Positions 5,253 through 5,954 of a DNA stretch of 5,954 nucleotides are shown here, piece after piece. The DNA comes from CAMCVE01 sp039920645 (GTDB lineage: Bacteria; Bdellovibrionota; UBA2428), in the NCBI GenBank assembly GCA_039920645.1, contig JBDSDI010000179.1, positions 1-5,954 on the forward strand. Direction: 5' to 3'. A program made the position numbers and the translations under genes. Each line of letters begins with the position of its first letter. Position 1 is the stretch's first letter. Below the pieces are notes generated by a model, which was given only the letters and a program-made list of their open reading frames with translations, did not search any database and was not told where the DNA came from.

Positions 5253-5954
5253 GTTCAAAAAAACCTGTCGCTGAGGACATTGACTGTCTCGTCGTCGGCG
5301 GAGGTCCCGCGGGTATCTATGCCCTTAAGTTTCTGAGCGACGCTCAGGCTGGCGCGACCGAGATCGGTCTCGTGGAATCGGGCAGCTCGTTGGGCGGTCG
5401 CGCCAAAAGCGCGCTTCATTTAATCGATTCGGATCTCTCGAGTCCTTTTCCGATTCTCACCGGAACACTGCTCGGACCTCCCGTGGTTCGTTGGGAACGC
5501 AACTGGGTCCCAATGGATAAAGTGAACTGGAGCGACAAAGATTGGATCGGCAGACTTCCCCAGTGGGACTTACTTGCACCCGGGTTGAAAATGCTTCTCA
5601 TGGAAGTCTCGATCCCCGAGCTCGGCGAAAACGCTTTCATGAAAGTTCAGAGCCCGGTCAGTCGACTCAGCGAACTTGAAGACGGACGCTGGGAAGTGGT
5701 TACGCCCGACGTGACCTATACCTCCAAGCGCGTGATCTGGGCCGCGGGAATGAAGCCTTTTCAGAACGCTTTCGGCAAACAAGAAGCGCAGGCTCATCTC
5801 GTCGCGAATCCGAACTACAGCAGCGTCGCAGCGGATTTCCGCGGTGGCGTGGCTCTCGATATCGAAGTTCCGCGCAATGTTGTCTGGGAAGAAGGCTTCA
5901 ACTCCGAAGGCATCTTTGGCTTGCCTGTGCGTTTCGAAGGCAAACTGCATCTCA
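5249..5954 (+). CDS. FAD/NAD(P)-binding oxidoreductase, N-terminal part
   Basis: The reading frame stays open to the window edge, giving 235 residues of an incomplete protein. The N-terminus is a Rossmann dinucleotide-binding fold: DCLVVGGGPAGIYALKFL with G17, G19 and G22 of the GxGxxG motif, then an acidic strand end at E43 (IGLVES) for the adenosine ribose, and LGGR at 48-51. This arrangement occurs in FAD enzymes of the amine oxidase, phytoene desaturase and protoporphyrinogen oxidase superfamily. Residues 133-170 (VQSPVSRLSEL...GRWEV...VIWAAGMKP) match the second FAD-contacting segment of this superfamily. There is no signal peptide, so it should act in the cytoplasm or on the inner membrane face. 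The ATG overlaps the GYF_2 gene's stop by 4 bp and has a good ribosome site. The substrate cannot be told from this half. Confidence 0.88.
   Translation, partial: MSSKKPVAEDIDCLVVGGGPAGIYALKFLSDAQAGATEIGLVESGSSLGGRAKSALHLIDSDLSSPFPILTGTLLGPPVVRWERNWVPMDKVNWSDKDWIGRLPQWDLLAPGLKMLLMEVSIPELGENAFMKVQSPVSRLSELEDGRWEVVTPDVTYTSKRVIWAAGMKPFQNAFGKQEAQAHLVANPNYSSVAADFRGGVALDIEVPRNVVWEEGFNSEGIFGLPVRFEGKLHL

Noticed and set aside
4605..5258. Open frame of 217 codons on the minus strand opposite the GYF_2 gene
   Set aside because: Antisense shadow of the GYF_2 gene with no recognisable domain.

Overview
The window reads as an ordinary chromosomal stretch of a Gram-negative-type bacterium with compact, moderately GC-rich genes and short AT-rich gaps. 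The gene repertoire (a MerR regulator coupled to a cysteine desulfurase, a GAF/HD-GYP protein of the long-spacer kind, a GYF_2-domain membrane protein) suggests a Bdellovibrionota or other former deltaproteobacterial lineage. This placement rests on family recollection only and is of low confidence. There is no mobile element, CRISPR array, tRNA or rRNA.

Left, minus strand (1-544): a MerR-family regulator with four C-terminal cysteines overlaps by 4 bp (ATGA) the start of a cysteine desulfurase (IscS/NifS type) that runs off the left edge. The regulator's promoter has a long spacer carrying an inverted repeat, the architecture expected for MerR autoregulation. The pair looks like an iron-sulfur (or metal) responsive isc operon in which a MerR protein takes the place that IscR holds elsewhere.

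The divergent intergenic region (545-671) holds that promoter and, less clearly, the promoter of the rightward genes.

Middle, plus strand (672-3758): two HD-superfamily phosphohydrolases of different subfamilies follow each other, 72 bp apart. The first is a SAMHD1/COG1078-type dNTPase-like protein. The second is a GAF plus HD-GYP protein, a probable cyclic-di-GMP phosphodiesterase with an enlarged insertion between its metal-binding motifs.

Right, plus strand (3837-end): a promoter leads into a GYF_2-domain, single-pass membrane protein with a large predicted periplasmic part. It overlaps by 4 bp (ATGA) an FAD-binding oxidoreductase that runs off the right edge.

A recurring theme is that genes at the head of a transcription unit lack a Shine-Dalgarno sequence. 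In two cases the -10 box lies so close to the start codon that the mRNA should be leaderless or nearly so. The two downstream genes in overlapping pairs do have a GGAG. The two gaps at 2145-2216 and 3759-3836 hold only the hairpin and promoter listed; no gene-free stretch exceeds 300 bases.
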